The notes below the pieces were generated by a model that was not told the DNA's origin, ran no database searches, and was given only the letters and a program-made list of their open reading frames with translations. The translations under genes and the position numbers were made by a program. Positions 1 to 9,074 of a DNA stretch of 51,946 nucleotides are shown one piece after another (position 1 is the stretch's first letter; every line of letters begins with the position of its first letter). The DNA comes from Myxococcales bacterium (lineage in GTDB: Bacteria; Myxococcota_A; Polyangia; Polyangiales; Houyiibacteriaceae). The stretch covers positions 1 to 51,946 of the forward strand of contig JAOTXX010000023.1 in the NCBI GenBank assembly GCA_029862185.1, read 5' to 3'.

Positions 1-43
1 CGGGTGGGGGTGGGCGGGGCGGTGTAATCAAGCCGTGCCACCC
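1..43 (+). repeat. Partial copy of the G-rich dispersed repeat
   Basis: Bases 1-43 repeat, in the same orientation, the right end of the element at 75-194. They carry the same G tract (2-19, four G-runs split by single T, T and C bases) and a near-identical gtgtaat end followed by a ccaccc-like tail. The copy starts at the window edge, so its left part is not visible. No gene lies between it and the next copy. Confidence 0.75.
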
Positions 44-74
44 AACCTACCCAACACTCCCCCCTCCCAACACC

Positions 75-194
75 CGCGGCAGCGCGAGCCCGCAGGGCGA
101 AGCCCGGCGCGAAGCGCCGGCAAGGCGAAGCGCAGCGCCCGCCGCGCCAGGGAGGATTACGGGTGGGGGTGGGCGGGCGGTGTAATTAAACCAA
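75..194 (+). repeat. Dispersed ~120-bp repeat with G-quadruplex motif, copy A
   Basis: This element starts with cgcggcagcgcgagcc, passes through a GC-rich centre with short palindromic pieces, then reads ggaggattac, a G tract at 161-177 with runs of 3, 5, 3 and 3 G separated by single bases, and tgtaattaaaccaaa. The same order of blocks appears inverted at 9075-9193. The end blocks are almost identical and the centre is more variable. No open frame in it looks real. The rest of 44-248 is C-rich filler without a recognisable gene. Confidence 0.85.
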
Positions 195-248
195 ACCACC
201 CACCCATTCCAACACTCCGCCCCCAAACAGCAGGCCCCAGCCCCAGCG

Positions 249-1844
249 CTACCCGCTCGGCAGCACCACCGTAAACACCGTTCGCCCCGGCTTCGACTCG
301 ACGTCGATGCGACCACCGTGCTCGGTCACGATTCTGTGCGTGATCGCCAGACCGAGCCCAGTGCCGCCTTCCCTGCGGGTGTAGTACGGCTCGAAGATCG
401 CTTGCGTCTGATCGGCAGAGATCCCTGCGCCGTTGTCCTCCACCCGAATGTACAAAGTGGCAGCACTCTGCTCGAGTCCCACTCGCACCGCGCCGCCCCC
501 GTCGGGGTGAGCCTCGATCGCAGCGTGTTGCGCGTTCTGGAGCAGGTTGTGTAGCACCTGCGTGATTTGATCCGCGTCGACCAACGCCATCAGCGGCCCT
601 TGAGGAAGGGCCGTACTGAGAGCTACCTCGCCCTTGGCATGGAGGGATGCCGCCTGGGCGATGATTTCGCGGAGATCGGTATTCGTGAGCTTTGGAGCCG
701 GCAGTCGTGCGAATCGACTGAACTCGTCGACGATGACTCGCAGCCGCTCGACCTCTTGGAGAATCGTCTTGGTCGACTCGTCAAACATCGCATCGAAGTC
801 CGCGGAAGATCGTTCGCGCGCCTTCCGTAAAGTCTCGACCGAAAGCCGAATCGGCGAAAGCGGGTTTTTGATCTCGTGGGCGAGGCTCTTCGCAATCTCC
901 TGCCACGCCGCGATCCGTTCTGTCTGCCGAAGCTGTTCGCGCGCGTCCCTGAGGTCGCGAGTCATCCGGTTGAACGCCGTCGCCGTCGCAGGAAACGCTC
1001 CGCCCGCGCCATCACGCAGGGTGGTGTCGAGGTCGCCCCGACCGACCCGCGTCGCCGCCTCGGTCAGCTCGTCGATCGATGACCGCAGCCAACGATTGAG
1101 GTAGCCACCAAAAACAAGTGCAAGTCCAAGCGCCAACGCTGCAACGCAGGCGATCCACAATAGAAGCGGGGGGCCCCGTCGGTCGATCTTAGAGCGCCAG
1201 ACGAGGACAGTTTGCGTCACGCCCTCCGCGTCCATCAGCTCCGCGACCAGCTCGTCTCCTCTCCCGGCTTGTCCCGTGATCACGAGCTGCCGAGGATCGA
1301 GGCTCCGAAGCTCCGAAAAACGATGACCCGCGACGAGGGTCAGTCGAGCTCCCCCGCGCGCAATCGAGCAGGCGTTCACCAAGAATCGTTGATGTTCTTG
1401 ACTCCCAAGCAGCAAAACAAACGGGCGCTCCCCCGCGCTTCTCACCTGGCGCGTCAGCTCAGCGCCTTCGTTGCCGAGGATGCGGTCGCGATGGCCGGTT
1501 GCAAGGACTTCGCCGCTCAGCGAGTCGAGCACCCACAGTGCCTGAAGCCCGGCTGCATCCATCGAGCCTCGAAACAGTCGGTCGTAGTCGAGCCCCGGGG
1601 GCGCCTCCCGTCCCCGTTCGTCGAGCAGGGTGTCGACCGCCAGATCGTCACGGCAAAGACGCTGAACCGCAGCAGTCCGCTGCGCATCGAGCTCGCGCAG
1701 CTGTACTCGGGCCATCTCGGCTTCCGTCGACGCCTCTGCCGCGCCCCATTGAGAAACGCCCAACCATACCAATCCCGTCAGCGCGACAGGGAAGCTTGCC
1801 GCCAGCGCGAAGAGAATGACGATGCGGGCGCCGAAACTGTTCAT
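249..1844 (-). CDS. NtrY-type membrane sensor histidine kinase
   Basis: Two-component sensor kinase of 531 residues in the inner membrane. A first membrane segment lies at about 8-30, a periplasmic sensor region at 31-225, and a second segment at about 227-248. HAMP (about 249-302) and HisKA follow, with phospho-acceptor His323 in AHEIKNPLSPI. The ATPase domain has N437, DNGAG at 470-474 and GGTGLGLAI. The HisKA wording (AAWQEIAKSLAHEIKNPL) is NtrY-like. Its ATG overlaps the stop of the PBP1A gene by 4 nt (ATGA), so the two are probably translationally coupled. No response regulator is adjacent, so the output is unknown; a wall or envelope signal is inferred from the operon only. Confidence 0.93.
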   Translation of the reverse strand: MNSFGARIVILFALAASFPVALTGLVWLGVSQWGAAEASTEAEMARVQLRELDAQRTAAVQRLCRDDLAVDTLLDERGREAPPGLDYDRLFRGSMDAAGLQALWVLDSLSGEVLATGHRDRILGNEGAELTRQVRSAGERPFVLLLGSQEHQRFLVNACSIARGGARLTLVAGHRFSELRSLDPRQLVITGQAGRGDELVAELMDAEGVTQTVLVWRSKIDRRGPPLLLWIACVAALALGLALVFGGYLNRWLRSSIDELTEAATRVGRGDLDTTLRDGAGGAFPATATAFNRMTRDLRDAREQLRQTERIAAWQEIAKSLAHEIKNPLSPIRLSVETLRKARERSSADFDAMFDESTKTILQEVERLRVIVDEFSRFARLPAPKLTNTDLREIIAQAASLHAKGEVALSTALPQGPLMALVDADQITQVLHNLLQNAQHAAIEAHPDGGGAVRVGLEQSAATLYIRVEDNGAGISADQTQAIFEPYYTRREGGTGLGLAITHRIVTEHGGRIDVESKPGRTVFTVVLPSG

Positions 1845-4261
1845 GGTGGCGCTACGCCACCGAGAACTCGATCTTCACGAGCTGGTCGCGGGGACTCCGT
1901 TGAACCGCTCTCGCCTTCTTCGTCAAACTGCTCCATGAGGAACAGATTCGGGTCGGCTACATCCGGGGACCTAGCCACATCCGTGGGTGCCGTGCCCAAA
2001 AGGAAAACCTCTTCGAACGAGTCTTCTTGTCCGTCGTAGGCCAACAGGCCGGACGCCGGGTCAATCCGAGCCCTGATCACGCCGCTCGGCATGGCGAAGT
2101 TGGTCTCCTTCGGCGTCTGATCTGCCGCGGCCATGACGTCGATCCAGATCGGTAGCGCGGTTCTGGTGCCCGTCTCTCGCTTCCCTAGCGATCGTTGGTC
2201 GTCGAAGCCCACCCAGACTCCGGCGACAATCGAGGGCGAGTACCCCACGAACCAGGCGTCGCGCGCCTCGTTGCTCGTGCCGGTCTTGCCGACCACGGCG
2301 CGCTCGAGGCGCTGCGCGCGCGCGCCCGTACCCTCGGTGACGACGCTTCGAAGCATGCTGGTCATGACATACGCTTCGTCCGGAGACATGACGTCGCGCG
2401 CGGGCTCGTTGGCCGCTATGGGCAGCTGCGCTCCTCCTGGAGCCACGATTCTGCTCACGATTCGCGTTGGCGCCCAGCGCCCGCCCGCCGCGAACGTCGC
2501 GTAGGCATTTGCAAGCTCGATCGGCCTCACGCCGCTCGCCCCTAGTGCCAACGCCATGTCTTCTTCGAGCTTGGTCGTGATTCCGACTTGCCGCGCGAAC
2601 TGTGCCACGTCTTGAACCCCGAGCTCTTCCACCACTCGAATCGCGACCATGTTGATCGACCGGGCGAGCGCCTCTCGCAGGCGAACGGCGCCTTGGTAGT
2701 TCCATTGCTCGTAGTTGCGGGGCTTCCATTCGTCGTACACGGCAGGCGCGTCCACCACCAATGACGCCGCCGTGAATCGACGCGACTGTATCGCCCTCGC
2801 GTATACAATCGGCTTGAATGTACTGCCAGGCTGGCGAATGGCCTGGGTCGCGCGATTGAAGCCGCTAACTGCTGCGAAGCTTCCGACCAATACCAACACT
2901 GCCCGCGACCGGGGTTCGATGACCACGACGGCGCCTTCGGGTCCGCGCTCGAGACGTGTGATCGCTGGGGCCTCGTCCGCTCCGAACTGCGTAATCGAGA
3001 CAGGCAAGAGGTCGTTCTTCTTCACGAACGCTGCCGCAGGACGGCGCTCGGGGTTGGATCGGGCGGCATCGCGCATGCGCAGCACCGCCGGATGGCCGGC
3101 GACATCGAGCAGAACTTTCTCGTCGTCGTCGTCGGTTCCCGTCACTCGCGCGACATACGTTCGTCCCATTCGCAGGGAGTCAGTTGCCTTGGTTGCTTTG
3201 GGCCCGCGCCTTCGTTTCGTGCGGCGAAATGGCCCCAGATAGCCTTGCCGTTCATCGACCGCGCGAAGCCCTCGTTGGAGCGCCTCCCGGGCCCTTTTTT
3301 GGAGTGCAAGGTCGATCGTGGTGTGGACCTCATAGCCGCCCTTGCCGAGTGCTTCGTCTCCGACAGCCGAGCGGAGTGCACGCTTGGCGATGGTCAAGAC
3401 CTCCGGCGCGCTGCCCGACCCCTCGGCCAGGGGCACCGGCTCCACTTTCTCTTCGCGGGCGGCCGCGATCGCCGCTTCGCTCAGGTCAGGCCAATAAACC
3501 TCGCGCTTCGCCTGCAACTGCGAGAGCACGTACCCTTGGCGTCGCTTCGCCGCCTCGGGGTTTCCGCGCGGCGAGAGACGCGCTGGCGCCTGAGGAATGC
3601 CGGCCAGCATCGCCGCCTCCGCCAAGGTCAGATCGCGCGCGTTCTTCGCAAAGTAGTATTGCGCGGCCACCTGGATTCCGTAGCGGCCATGTCCGAAATT
3701 CACGTGATTGAGGTAGAGGTGGAGGATCTCGTCCTTCGTAAGCTCGCTCTCGAGTCGCCGGGCCAAGATCAGCTCTCGGATCTTTCGCTGCAGCGTTCGC
3801 TCCGGGGTCAAAAGCATCAGCTTGACCACCTGTTGGGTGATGGTGCTTCCACCCTGCGCGGCGCGACCCGCGAGGATGTCCCGCCCGATCGCTCGCAGCA
3901 TGCCCCGGTAGTCGAGCCCCTCGTGCTCGTAGAAATCGGCGTCCTCGGCGGCCAGGACCGAGAGGACCACATTCCGCGGAACCTGTGACATCGGAATCAC
4001 GGTCCTGCGCTCGGCGAAGATCTCGCCAATCAGCTTCTTGTTGCGGTCGTATACCCGCGTAGTCTGTGGCGGCGTGTAGTCACGCAAGGAGCTCACCGAT
4101 GGCAGATCGCGGCTGAAGTACGCGTAGGCGCCCAACACCAGAAGCGCGCCAACGATCAGCGCTGCGCCAATCAGTTTGGGCAAGAGCGAAAGATTGCTCG
4201 TTCGACGCTTCTTGCGCGTGGTCCCCTTCCGCTTCTTCTTTTGGGTTTTCTTGCCTGCCAT
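1841..4261 (-). CDS. mrcA: Bifunctional penicillin-binding protein 1A
   Basis: Class A PBP (806 residues) that polymerises and cross-links peptidoglycan. A very basic cytoplasmic tail (residues 4-20) precedes one membrane anchor (about 29-49). The GT51 glycosyltransferase domain shows catalytic Glu106 in AAEDADFYEHEG, GGSTITQQ (138-145) and RKIRE (159-163). An OB-like insert spans about 340-430. The transpeptidase has S480-TFK, S535-IN and K659-TG. All catalytic motifs are intact and the length is usual for PBP1A. It lies 70 bp downstream of trmH and overlaps the following histidine kinase gene. The kinase may therefore monitor the same wall process, which is an inference. Confidence 0.97.
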   Translation of the reverse strand: MAGKKTQKKKRKGTTRKKRRTSNLSLLPKLIGAALIVGALLVLGAYAYFSRDLPSVSSLRDYTPPQTTRVYDRNKKLIGEIFAERRTVIPMSQVPRNVVLSVLAAEDADFYEHEGLDYRGMLRAIGRDILAGRAAQGGSTITQQVVKLMLLTPERTLQRKIRELILARRLESELTKDEILHLYLNHVNFGHGRYGIQVAAQYYFAKNARDLTLAEAAMLAGIPQAPARLSPRGNPEAAKRRQGYVLSQLQAKREVYWPDLSEAAIAAAREEKVEPVPLAEGSGSAPEVLTIAKRALRSAVGDEALGKGGYEVHTTIDLALQKRAREALQRGLRAVDERQGYLGPFRRTKRRRGPKATKATDSLRMGRTYVARVTGTDDDDEKVLLDVAGHPAVLRMRDAARSNPERRPAAAFVKKNDLLPVSITQFGADEAPAITRLERGPEGAVVVIEPRSRAVLVLVGSFAAVSGFNRATQAIRQPGSTFKPIVYARAIQSRRFTAASLVVDAPAVYDEWKPRNYEQWNYQGAVRLREALARSINMVAIRVVEELGVQDVAQFARQVGITTKLEEDMALALGASGVRPIELANAYATFAAGGRWAPTRIVSRIVAPGGAQLPIAANEPARDVMSPDEAYVMTSMLRSVVTEGTGARAQRLERAVVGKTGTSNEARDAWFVGYSPSIVAGVWVGFDDQRSLGKRETGTRTALPIWIDVMAAADQTPKETNFAMPSGVIRARIDPASGLLAYDGQEDSFEEVFLLGTAPTDVARSPDVADPNLFLMEQFDEEGESGSTESPRPAREDRVLGGVAPP

Positions 4262-4331
4262 CTGATCCGCCGGCGCCTATAGCATCCCCTGCGTGGCGCC
4301 TTGTCCCCTAATTCACGACAGTCGGGGCTGC

Positions 4332-5024
4332 TCAATCATTCCTGCGAAATTCCTCGATGACTTGGTCCGCGTTCTTGACGGAATTCATTAGGAATCTCGC
4401 CTCGAGCTCCCGTTTTCGAGCCGCGGGAAGACCTCGTCGGCCGTCTCGAGCAAGTGTCTGCATCGCGATCGCGGCTGCGACCGAGATGTTGAGGCTCTCG
4501 ACGAAACCTCGCATCGGGATCGAGAACGTCCCATCGGCAAGTGCTTGCATCTCTTGGGACACCCCGCGGTGCTCGTTTCCAAACACCACTGCCAATCGCT
4601 CCATTGCGCGCAGGTCCTCCAACTGGGTGTCGCCTCTCGTGGCTGCGACGTAGATCGAATAGCCGTCGCGCTTCAGACGTCGCGCACACGCTTCGGCGCT
4701 TTGGTATCGGATGACGTCGAGCCAGCGCTGCGTGCCCTTCGAAATGCCTCTGGACGCCTTGAACCCATGCTCGCCGACGATCACATGGACCGTCTGAAGG
4801 CCGAACGCATCTGCGCTTCGCAGTACCGCGCTCGAGTTGTGCGGATCGGAAATCCGATCGAGCACCAGAACCAGGTCGTCGGTACGAGCCCGAACGACGT
4901 CGGAGATTCGCTGGAGGCGCTCGGCTGTGACGACTTGCGACAGCGCTTCGATGACCAAGTCCGCCGGTCGTTCGAGTAGCGGAGGTCCCTCGACCTCAAT
5001 CAGGTCTGGATCGTCCGCGCGCAC
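4332..5024 (-). CDS. trmH: tRNA (guanosine-2'-O-)-methyltransferase, SPOUT family
   Basis: SpoU/TrmH-type methyltransferase (230 residues), a family that methylates the 2'-hydroxyl of G18 in tRNA using SAM. SPOUT motif 1 is at 61-69 (PHNSSAVLR, with Asn63 and catalytic-type Arg69). Motif 2 is GNEHRG at 149-154, and motif 3 is IPMRGFVESLNISVA at 169-183. The length matches E. coli TrmH. The start is GTG at 5024, directly abutting the stop codon of the upstream gene with no gap, which fits coupled translation. A 23S rRNA target cannot be excluded from sequence, but length and motif 3 favour TrmH. Confidence 0.9.
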   Translation of the reverse strand: MRADDPDLIEVEGPPLLERPADLVIEALSQVVTAERLQRISDVVRARTDDLVLVLDRISDPHNSSAVLRSADAFGLQTVHVIVGEHGFKASRGISKGTQRWLDVIRYQSAEACARRLKRDGYSIYVAATRGDTQLEDLRAMERLAVVFGNEHRGVSQEMQALADGTFSIPMRGFVESLNISVAAAIAMQTLARDGRRGLPAARKRELEARFLMNSVKNADQVIEEFRRND

Positions 5025-5528
5025 CTATTGCGTGGTCTTCTTCGGGTCGACGATGACGCCAACGACCAGCGTCCCGCCCTTGTAGGTCTGCCCTGCGACG
5101 AAAAATGGATCGCCGGCGGAGGCCACGACCTGCAAGAGCGGCAGATAGTCTGACTTGTCGGGCCGGTTGATCGCGGCTTTCACCTTGTAGCGTCCATCGG
5201 GCATGACCCGGAGCAGCGTGAGTTTCACCCTTCTGCCGTTCGGCAACGAAACAAGCGCGTCTTTGCCGGGCGTGAGGGTCAGCTTGGGTCGCGACAAAAT
5301 CTGCATCGAGCGGAAGGAATTGAACGGGGGCCTCCGCAGCGCGGTCAGCTTCTTTAGTTGCGGGTCGATTTCGCCTGGCTCTTCTTTGGCCAGGACGACC
5401 AGCACTTCGGCGGGCACGTTGGAGATGGTCGCAGCTCGGTCCGACCTCGCCAAGGAGCTGCCCTGGGCAAAAGCAGTCGAAGCGCCGAACAGCACCGCAA
5501 TCAGCAGCAAGTGTCGAATGAGCGTCAT
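5025..5528 (-). CDS. Exported protein of the sigma/anti-sigma operon
   Basis: Unrecognised 167-residue protein. A classical signal peptide (about residues 1-22, ending AFAQG) predicts export. The mature part is mostly predicted beta structure, with short motifs such as LPNGRRVKLTLLRVMPDGRY and a C-terminal GGTLVVGVIVDP. There is no cysteine pair, metal site or enzyme motif. It overlaps the anti-sigma gene by 4 nt and abuts trmH. Its place directly after a sigma/anti-sigma pair suggests an envelope-facing role under that regulon, an inference from context. I recall similar unnamed proteins in myxobacteria but could not check. Confidence 0.75.
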   Translation of the reverse strand: MTLIRHLLLIAVLFGASTAFAQGSSLARSDRAATISNVPAEVLVVLAKEEPGEIDPQLKKLTALRRPPFNSFRSMQILSRPKLTLTPGKDALVSLPNGRRVKLTLLRVMPDGRYKVKAAINRPDKSDYLPLLQVVASAGDPFFVAGQTYKGGTLVVGVIVDPKKTTQ

Positions 5529-6058
5529 GGGAGCCCTACCTCTTCGTCATCGATCCAAACCACGGCCAAAGATTGCCCTGCGCCACCCTCGACCTCGAAG
5601 ATCGTCCCGGTGTTGGCCCCGAAATCGACTTCGAGCACCTCCGACCCACGCGCGACGGCCGGAGCTCCTCCCTGAGGGTCGCCCGTCGGCGAGGCGATTA
5701 CCACCAAGAAGATCGCCGCGGCGGCGGCAAATCCAATCGCCGCAGCGCCCCAGACACGGCGCTCGCGGCCGCCAGGAACCTCGCGGAAGGCAGGCGTGCG
5801 CGCCGGCCGATCGATCGGGATGACCGGCGCGCTGAGGTCGGCTTCGATCCGAGCAAAGAGCGCATCAGAGTCGATCTGCCCCGCCCAATCCGCCGAAACG
5901 CTTCTCATGGCAACGCGGAGCTGCTCCCATTCGCGCAGCTGGGCGGCACCTTCGGGCGAGGCTTGGAGGCTACGGCGCACCGCGGCCGCCTCCTCCGGAG
6001 CAAGCTCTCCGTCGAAGAACATCTGAAGCTTCTCGTCCTCTGTCTTTGCGCTCTCCAT
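5525..6058 (-). CDS. Anti-sigma factor, single-pass membrane protein
   Basis: 177 residues. The N-terminal helical domain (about 8-55, MFFDGELAPEEAAAVRRSL) has the shape of anti-sigma domains that clasp ECF sigma factors but lacks the HxxxCxxC zinc motif. A single membrane helix follows at about 102-122, then a short C-terminal domain that would be periplasmic. It begins 2 bp after the sigma factor stop and overlaps the next gene by 4 nt. By analogy with RseA-type proteins it should hold the sigma factor at the membrane until an envelope signal releases it. The target is inferred from adjacency. Confidence 0.8.
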   Translation of the reverse strand: MESAKTEDEKLQMFFDGELAPEEAAAVRRSLQASPEGAAQLREWEQLRVAMRSVSADWAGQIDSDALFARIEADLSAPVIPIDRPARTPAFREVPGGRERRVWGAAAIGFAAAAAIFLVVIASPTGDPQGGAPAVARGSEVLEVDFGANTGTIFEVEGGAGQSLAVVWIDDEEVGLP

Positions 6059-6060
6059 GA

Positions 6061-6720
6061 CTAGTCCTCGGGAACGGCCTCCCCGGCAAGATAAGGCGCA
6101 AGCGAGGCCTGCATCTTCTTTCTAGCGTGAAACAAACGGCTCATGACGGTGCCTTTGGGAACCTCTAGCGCTTCAGCCATCTCCTCGTAGCTCATACCCT
6201 CGATCTCCCGAAGGATGATTACCGCCCGATGGTGCTCGGGCAACTCCTGCAGGGCAGCTTGGATCGCACCGCCGAGCTCGCGGCGCAGCGCTGCCTTGCC
6301 AGGGTTGGCGTTGGTGACACTAGGCACCAGCGCGCCGTCCCCTGCGACCTCACTCTCCTCGTGCAGTGCGCGCTCGTCGAAATCCAGGTTCTTTCTCCTG
6401 CTCGTGCGCCTGACGTGGTCGATGGAGACATTCATGACGATGCGATAGAGCCAAGTGTAGAAGCTCGAGCTCCCTTGAAACTTGTGGATGTTCTTGTGGA
6501 CCTTGACGAACGCCTCTTGAACGGCATCCAAAGCGTCATCCTCGTTCTTGACGACACCCATGGCCACGGCGAACGCGCGGCGATGATACTTGTCGAAAAG
6601 CGTTCGAAAAGCCGCTGTATCTCCTGCTTGTACCCGTTGTACCAGGTCATGATCGCCCTTTGCGGAGGAACCAGTTGAGGCCTCCTTGGTTTTGGACGCA
6701 TTGGACAGCGGTTGATTCAC
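6061..6720 (-). CDS. ECF RNA polymerase sigma factor, RpoE-like
   Basis: Group IV sigma factor (219 residues). Region 2 spans about 39-106 (LFDKYHRRAFAVAM, DALDAVQEAFVKVHKNI, YTWLYRIVMNVSIDHVRR). Region 4 spans about 153-204 (ELPEHHRAVIILREIEGMSY, VPKGTVMSRLFHARKKM). The polar N-terminal 25 residues are an extension. The start is GTG at 6720, supported by a GAGGA Shine-Dalgarno about 7 bases upstream. It leads the sigma/anti-sigma/exported protein/trmH/PBP1A/kinase run. Autoregulation is common for such pairs, but I could not define a matching promoter. Confidence 0.93.
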   Translation of the reverse strand: MNQPLSNASKTKEASTGSSAKGDHDLVQRVQAGDTAAFRTLFDKYHRRAFAVAMGVVKNEDDALDAVQEAFVKVHKNIHKFQGSSSFYTWLYRIVMNVSIDHVRRTSRRKNLDFDERALHEESEVAGDGALVPSVTNANPGKAALRRELGGAIQAALQELPEHHRAVIILREIEGMSYEEMAEALEVPKGTVMSRLFHARKKMQASLAPYLAGEAVPED

Positions 6721-6877
6721 CCAAGATCCTCGACGTTTTCAAGGGGTTAGTCGCCGTCGCGACCTACCGTGGATCTCTACGCGCAAAACGATGGGAAGGC
6801 CAGCTTTCGACCCCGAAGCATCCTTGGAATCCCGGTTTTTAGCTGGTTTTCCGGAGGCAGGCAGCTAGGTTCACCAG
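6721..6877. promoter_or_regulatory. Divergent promoter region between sigma factor and pcrA
   Basis: The 157 bases between two divergent GTG starts must hold promoters for both. An inverted repeat GTCGC-cgtc-GCGAC lies at 6750-6763, within 45 bases of the sigma start. No convincing -35/-10 pair or ECF consensus could be assigned. Direct evidence is only the divergence and the palindrome. Confidence 0.4.
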
Positions 6878-9055
6878 GTGCTGGACCTCAGCTCTCTGAA
6901 TTCCCGTCAGCGCGAGGCAGTCATTCACGAGGGGGGGCCGCTCGTGGTCTTTGCGGGCGCCGGAAGCGGCAAGACCCGCGTCATCACGTTTCGAGTAGCC
7001 CAACTCATTGCCGCGCACGACGTGGCGCCCTGGCGGATCCTCGCGGTCACCTTTACCAATAAGGCCGCGGGCGAAATGCGTGAGCGGCTTTTAAGGCTGC
7101 TCGGAGAGCAGGGCGAGGCGGTTCAAGTTGGCACGTTTCACGCGACCTGCGCCCGGCTGCTTCGGCGACACGGAGAGAGCTCAGGCGTCAGCAAGGATTT
7201 CACGATCTACGATGACCAGGAGCAACAGGCGCTGGTCAAGCGCGTCCTTCGAGATCTGGGCCTCGACGAGAAGCGGTATCAGCCCAAGGCGATGGCGGGC
7301 CGCATCAACCGCGCGAAGCAAGAGGTCCAGGGGCCCGACGAGATCGAAACCCCCGACGCTTGGTCAGAGGTCGTTCGCCGTGTGTACACGACCTACGAAG
7401 AGCGGCTTCGATTGGCCAACGCGCTCGATTTTGGCGATTTGATCTACCGCACCGTACGCGCCCTCGAATCGGACGAGTCCTTCCGCGACGCGGTGGTCGG
7501 CCGGTTCTCGCACGTTCTCGTCGACGAGTTTCAGGACACCAATCACGCGCAGTTCCGGCTCGTGCGCTTGCTTTCGGAAGAGCACCGCAATCTCTGCGTG
7601 GTCGGTGACGATGATCAGAGCATCTACCGCTGGCGCGGCGCCGATCGCCGAAACATTCTCGATTTCAGAGCGTCTTTTCCGGACGCGACGCTGGTCAAGC
7701 TCGAGCAGAACTATCGCTCGACGCAGCGCATCCTGCGCGCCGCCAATGCGGTGATCGCACGTAACACCGACCGCGAGCCCAAAGAGCTCTGGACGGACAA
7801 TCCCGAGGGCGACGCGATTCTGGTCGTCCGCACGATGGACGAGCGCGACGAGGCGCGGCTGGTGCTTCGGGGCATCCGGGAGCTTTCGTCTCAAGGCCAT
7901 CGGCTATCGGACGTCGCGGTCTTCTATCGAACGCACGCACAGTCACGAGTGATCGAGGAGTCGCTCCGAAGCGCCAACATCGGCTACCGCATCGTCGGTG
8001 GGATGCGCTTCTACGATCGCGCCGAGGTGAAAGACCTGCTCGCGTACCTGCGCGTGATGACCAACCCGGCAGATGACATGAGTTTGCTTCGGATTATCAA
8101 CACGCCGCCGCGGGGGATTGGAAAGAGCACAATCACGCGGCTTCTCGACTCGGCGGCGCAATACGGACAGGGCCTGACCGACCTGCTCGACGATGATGCA
8201 ACGCTGGCCCAGTTCGGGAGCGCAGCACGAAAGCGTCTCGGCGCCTTCCGTGGTCTGATGGCCGGTCTGCGGGATGTCGCGGCGTCCGGACCACCCCTCG
8301 GTGAGATCGGCGCGGAGCTCGTTCATCGAAGCGGCTACGCCGAGACGCTTCAGCACGACGATACGCCAGAAGCGGATGCGCGGTTCCAGAACGTCCAGGA
8401 GCTCGTGGCGTCCATGGACGAGTTCCAACGCGAGCGTCCTGATTCCACGCTTGCCGAGTTCCTCGAGAATGTGACGCTGCAGACCTCTGCCGACGAGCAG
8501 GTCGGCGGCGACCGGGTGACCTTGATGACGGTGCACGCCGCCAAAGGCCTGGAGTTTCCGGTCGTGATGGTCACGGGGCTCGAAGAGCAGGTGTTTCCGT
8601 TCAAGGGAATCGATCCCTGGGAAGATCCCGAGGAGCTCGAAGAGGAGCGGCGCCTCGCCTACGTCGCGTTCACGCGCGCCGAGCAGCGACTCGTGCTCAG
8701 CTTCGCTGCGGTTCGCAGGATCTTCGGCCAGCAGCGCGTCGGCATCCCGTCACGTTTTCTGACCGAGCTGCCTGGAGAAGACGTCGAGTGGATCGGCGGA
8801 AGGTCGAGCTCACCGTCGCAGCCATCGGTGACCGACGAGCGCCACCATGAACCGAGCGAAAGCTACATCGATTACGGCGAAGGGTCCGACCTCTCGGATC
8901 TCGAAGGGCTGCGGCGCGGCGCGCAGGTACGGCACCCGAAGTTCGGGGTAGGGGAGGTGCGGGAGGTGATGCAGGGCTCGCCGCCACGCGTTTCGGTGCG
9001 CTTCGCAGGCTGGGGCACGCGCACCATCATCGCTTCGTATCTTGAGCCGGCCTAG
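6878..9055 (+). CDS. pcrA: ATP-dependent 3'-5' DNA helicase, UvrD/PcrA type
   Basis: Superfamily 1A helicase (725 residues) acting in excision repair, replication restart and removal of recombination filaments. Visible motifs are the Q-motif region LNSRQREAV, Walker A GAGSGKT (27-33), motif II VDEFQDTN, motif III VGDDDQSIYRWRGAD, motif V TVHAAKGLEFPVV and motif VI VAFTRAEQRLVLS. The last ~45 residues (GAQVRHPKFGVGEV onward) form the small beta domain at the end of PcrA/UvrD that can contact RNA polymerase. The start is GTG with an AGG about 9 bases upstream. No SOS box was recognised upstream. Confidence 0.96.
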   Translation: MLDLSSLNSRQREAVIHEGGPLVVFAGAGSGKTRVITFRVAQLIAAHDVAPWRILAVTFTNKAAGEMRERLLRLLGEQGEAVQVGTFHATCARLLRRHGESSGVSKDFTIYDDQEQQALVKRVLRDLGLDEKRYQPKAMAGRINRAKQEVQGPDEIETPDAWSEVVRRVYTTYEERLRLANALDFGDLIYRTVRALESDESFRDAVVGRFSHVLVDEFQDTNHAQFRLVRLLSEEHRNLCVVGDDDQSIYRWRGADRRNILDFRASFPDATLVKLEQNYRSTQRILRAANAVIARNTDREPKELWTDNPEGDAILVVRTMDERDEARLVLRGIRELSSQGHRLSDVAVFYRTHAQSRVIEESLRSANIGYRIVGGMRFYDRAEVKDLLAYLRVMTNPADDMSLLRIINTPPRGIGKSTITRLLDSAAQYGQGLTDLLDDDATLAQFGSAARKRLGAFRGLMAGLRDVAASGPPLGEIGAELVHRSGYAETLQHDDTPEADARFQNVQELVASMDEFQRERPDSTLAEFLENVTLQTSADEQVGGDRVTLMTVHAAKGLEFPVVMVTGLEEQVFPFKGIDPWEDPEELEEERRLAYVAFTRAEQRLVLSFAAVRRIFGQQRVGIPSRFLTELPGEDVEWIGGRSSSPSQPSVTDERHHEPSESYIDYGEGSDLSDLEGLRRGAQVRHPKFGVGEVREVMQGSPPRVSVRFAGWGTRTIIASYLEPA

Positions 9056-9074
9056 GGTGAGTGCCGGTGTCAGT

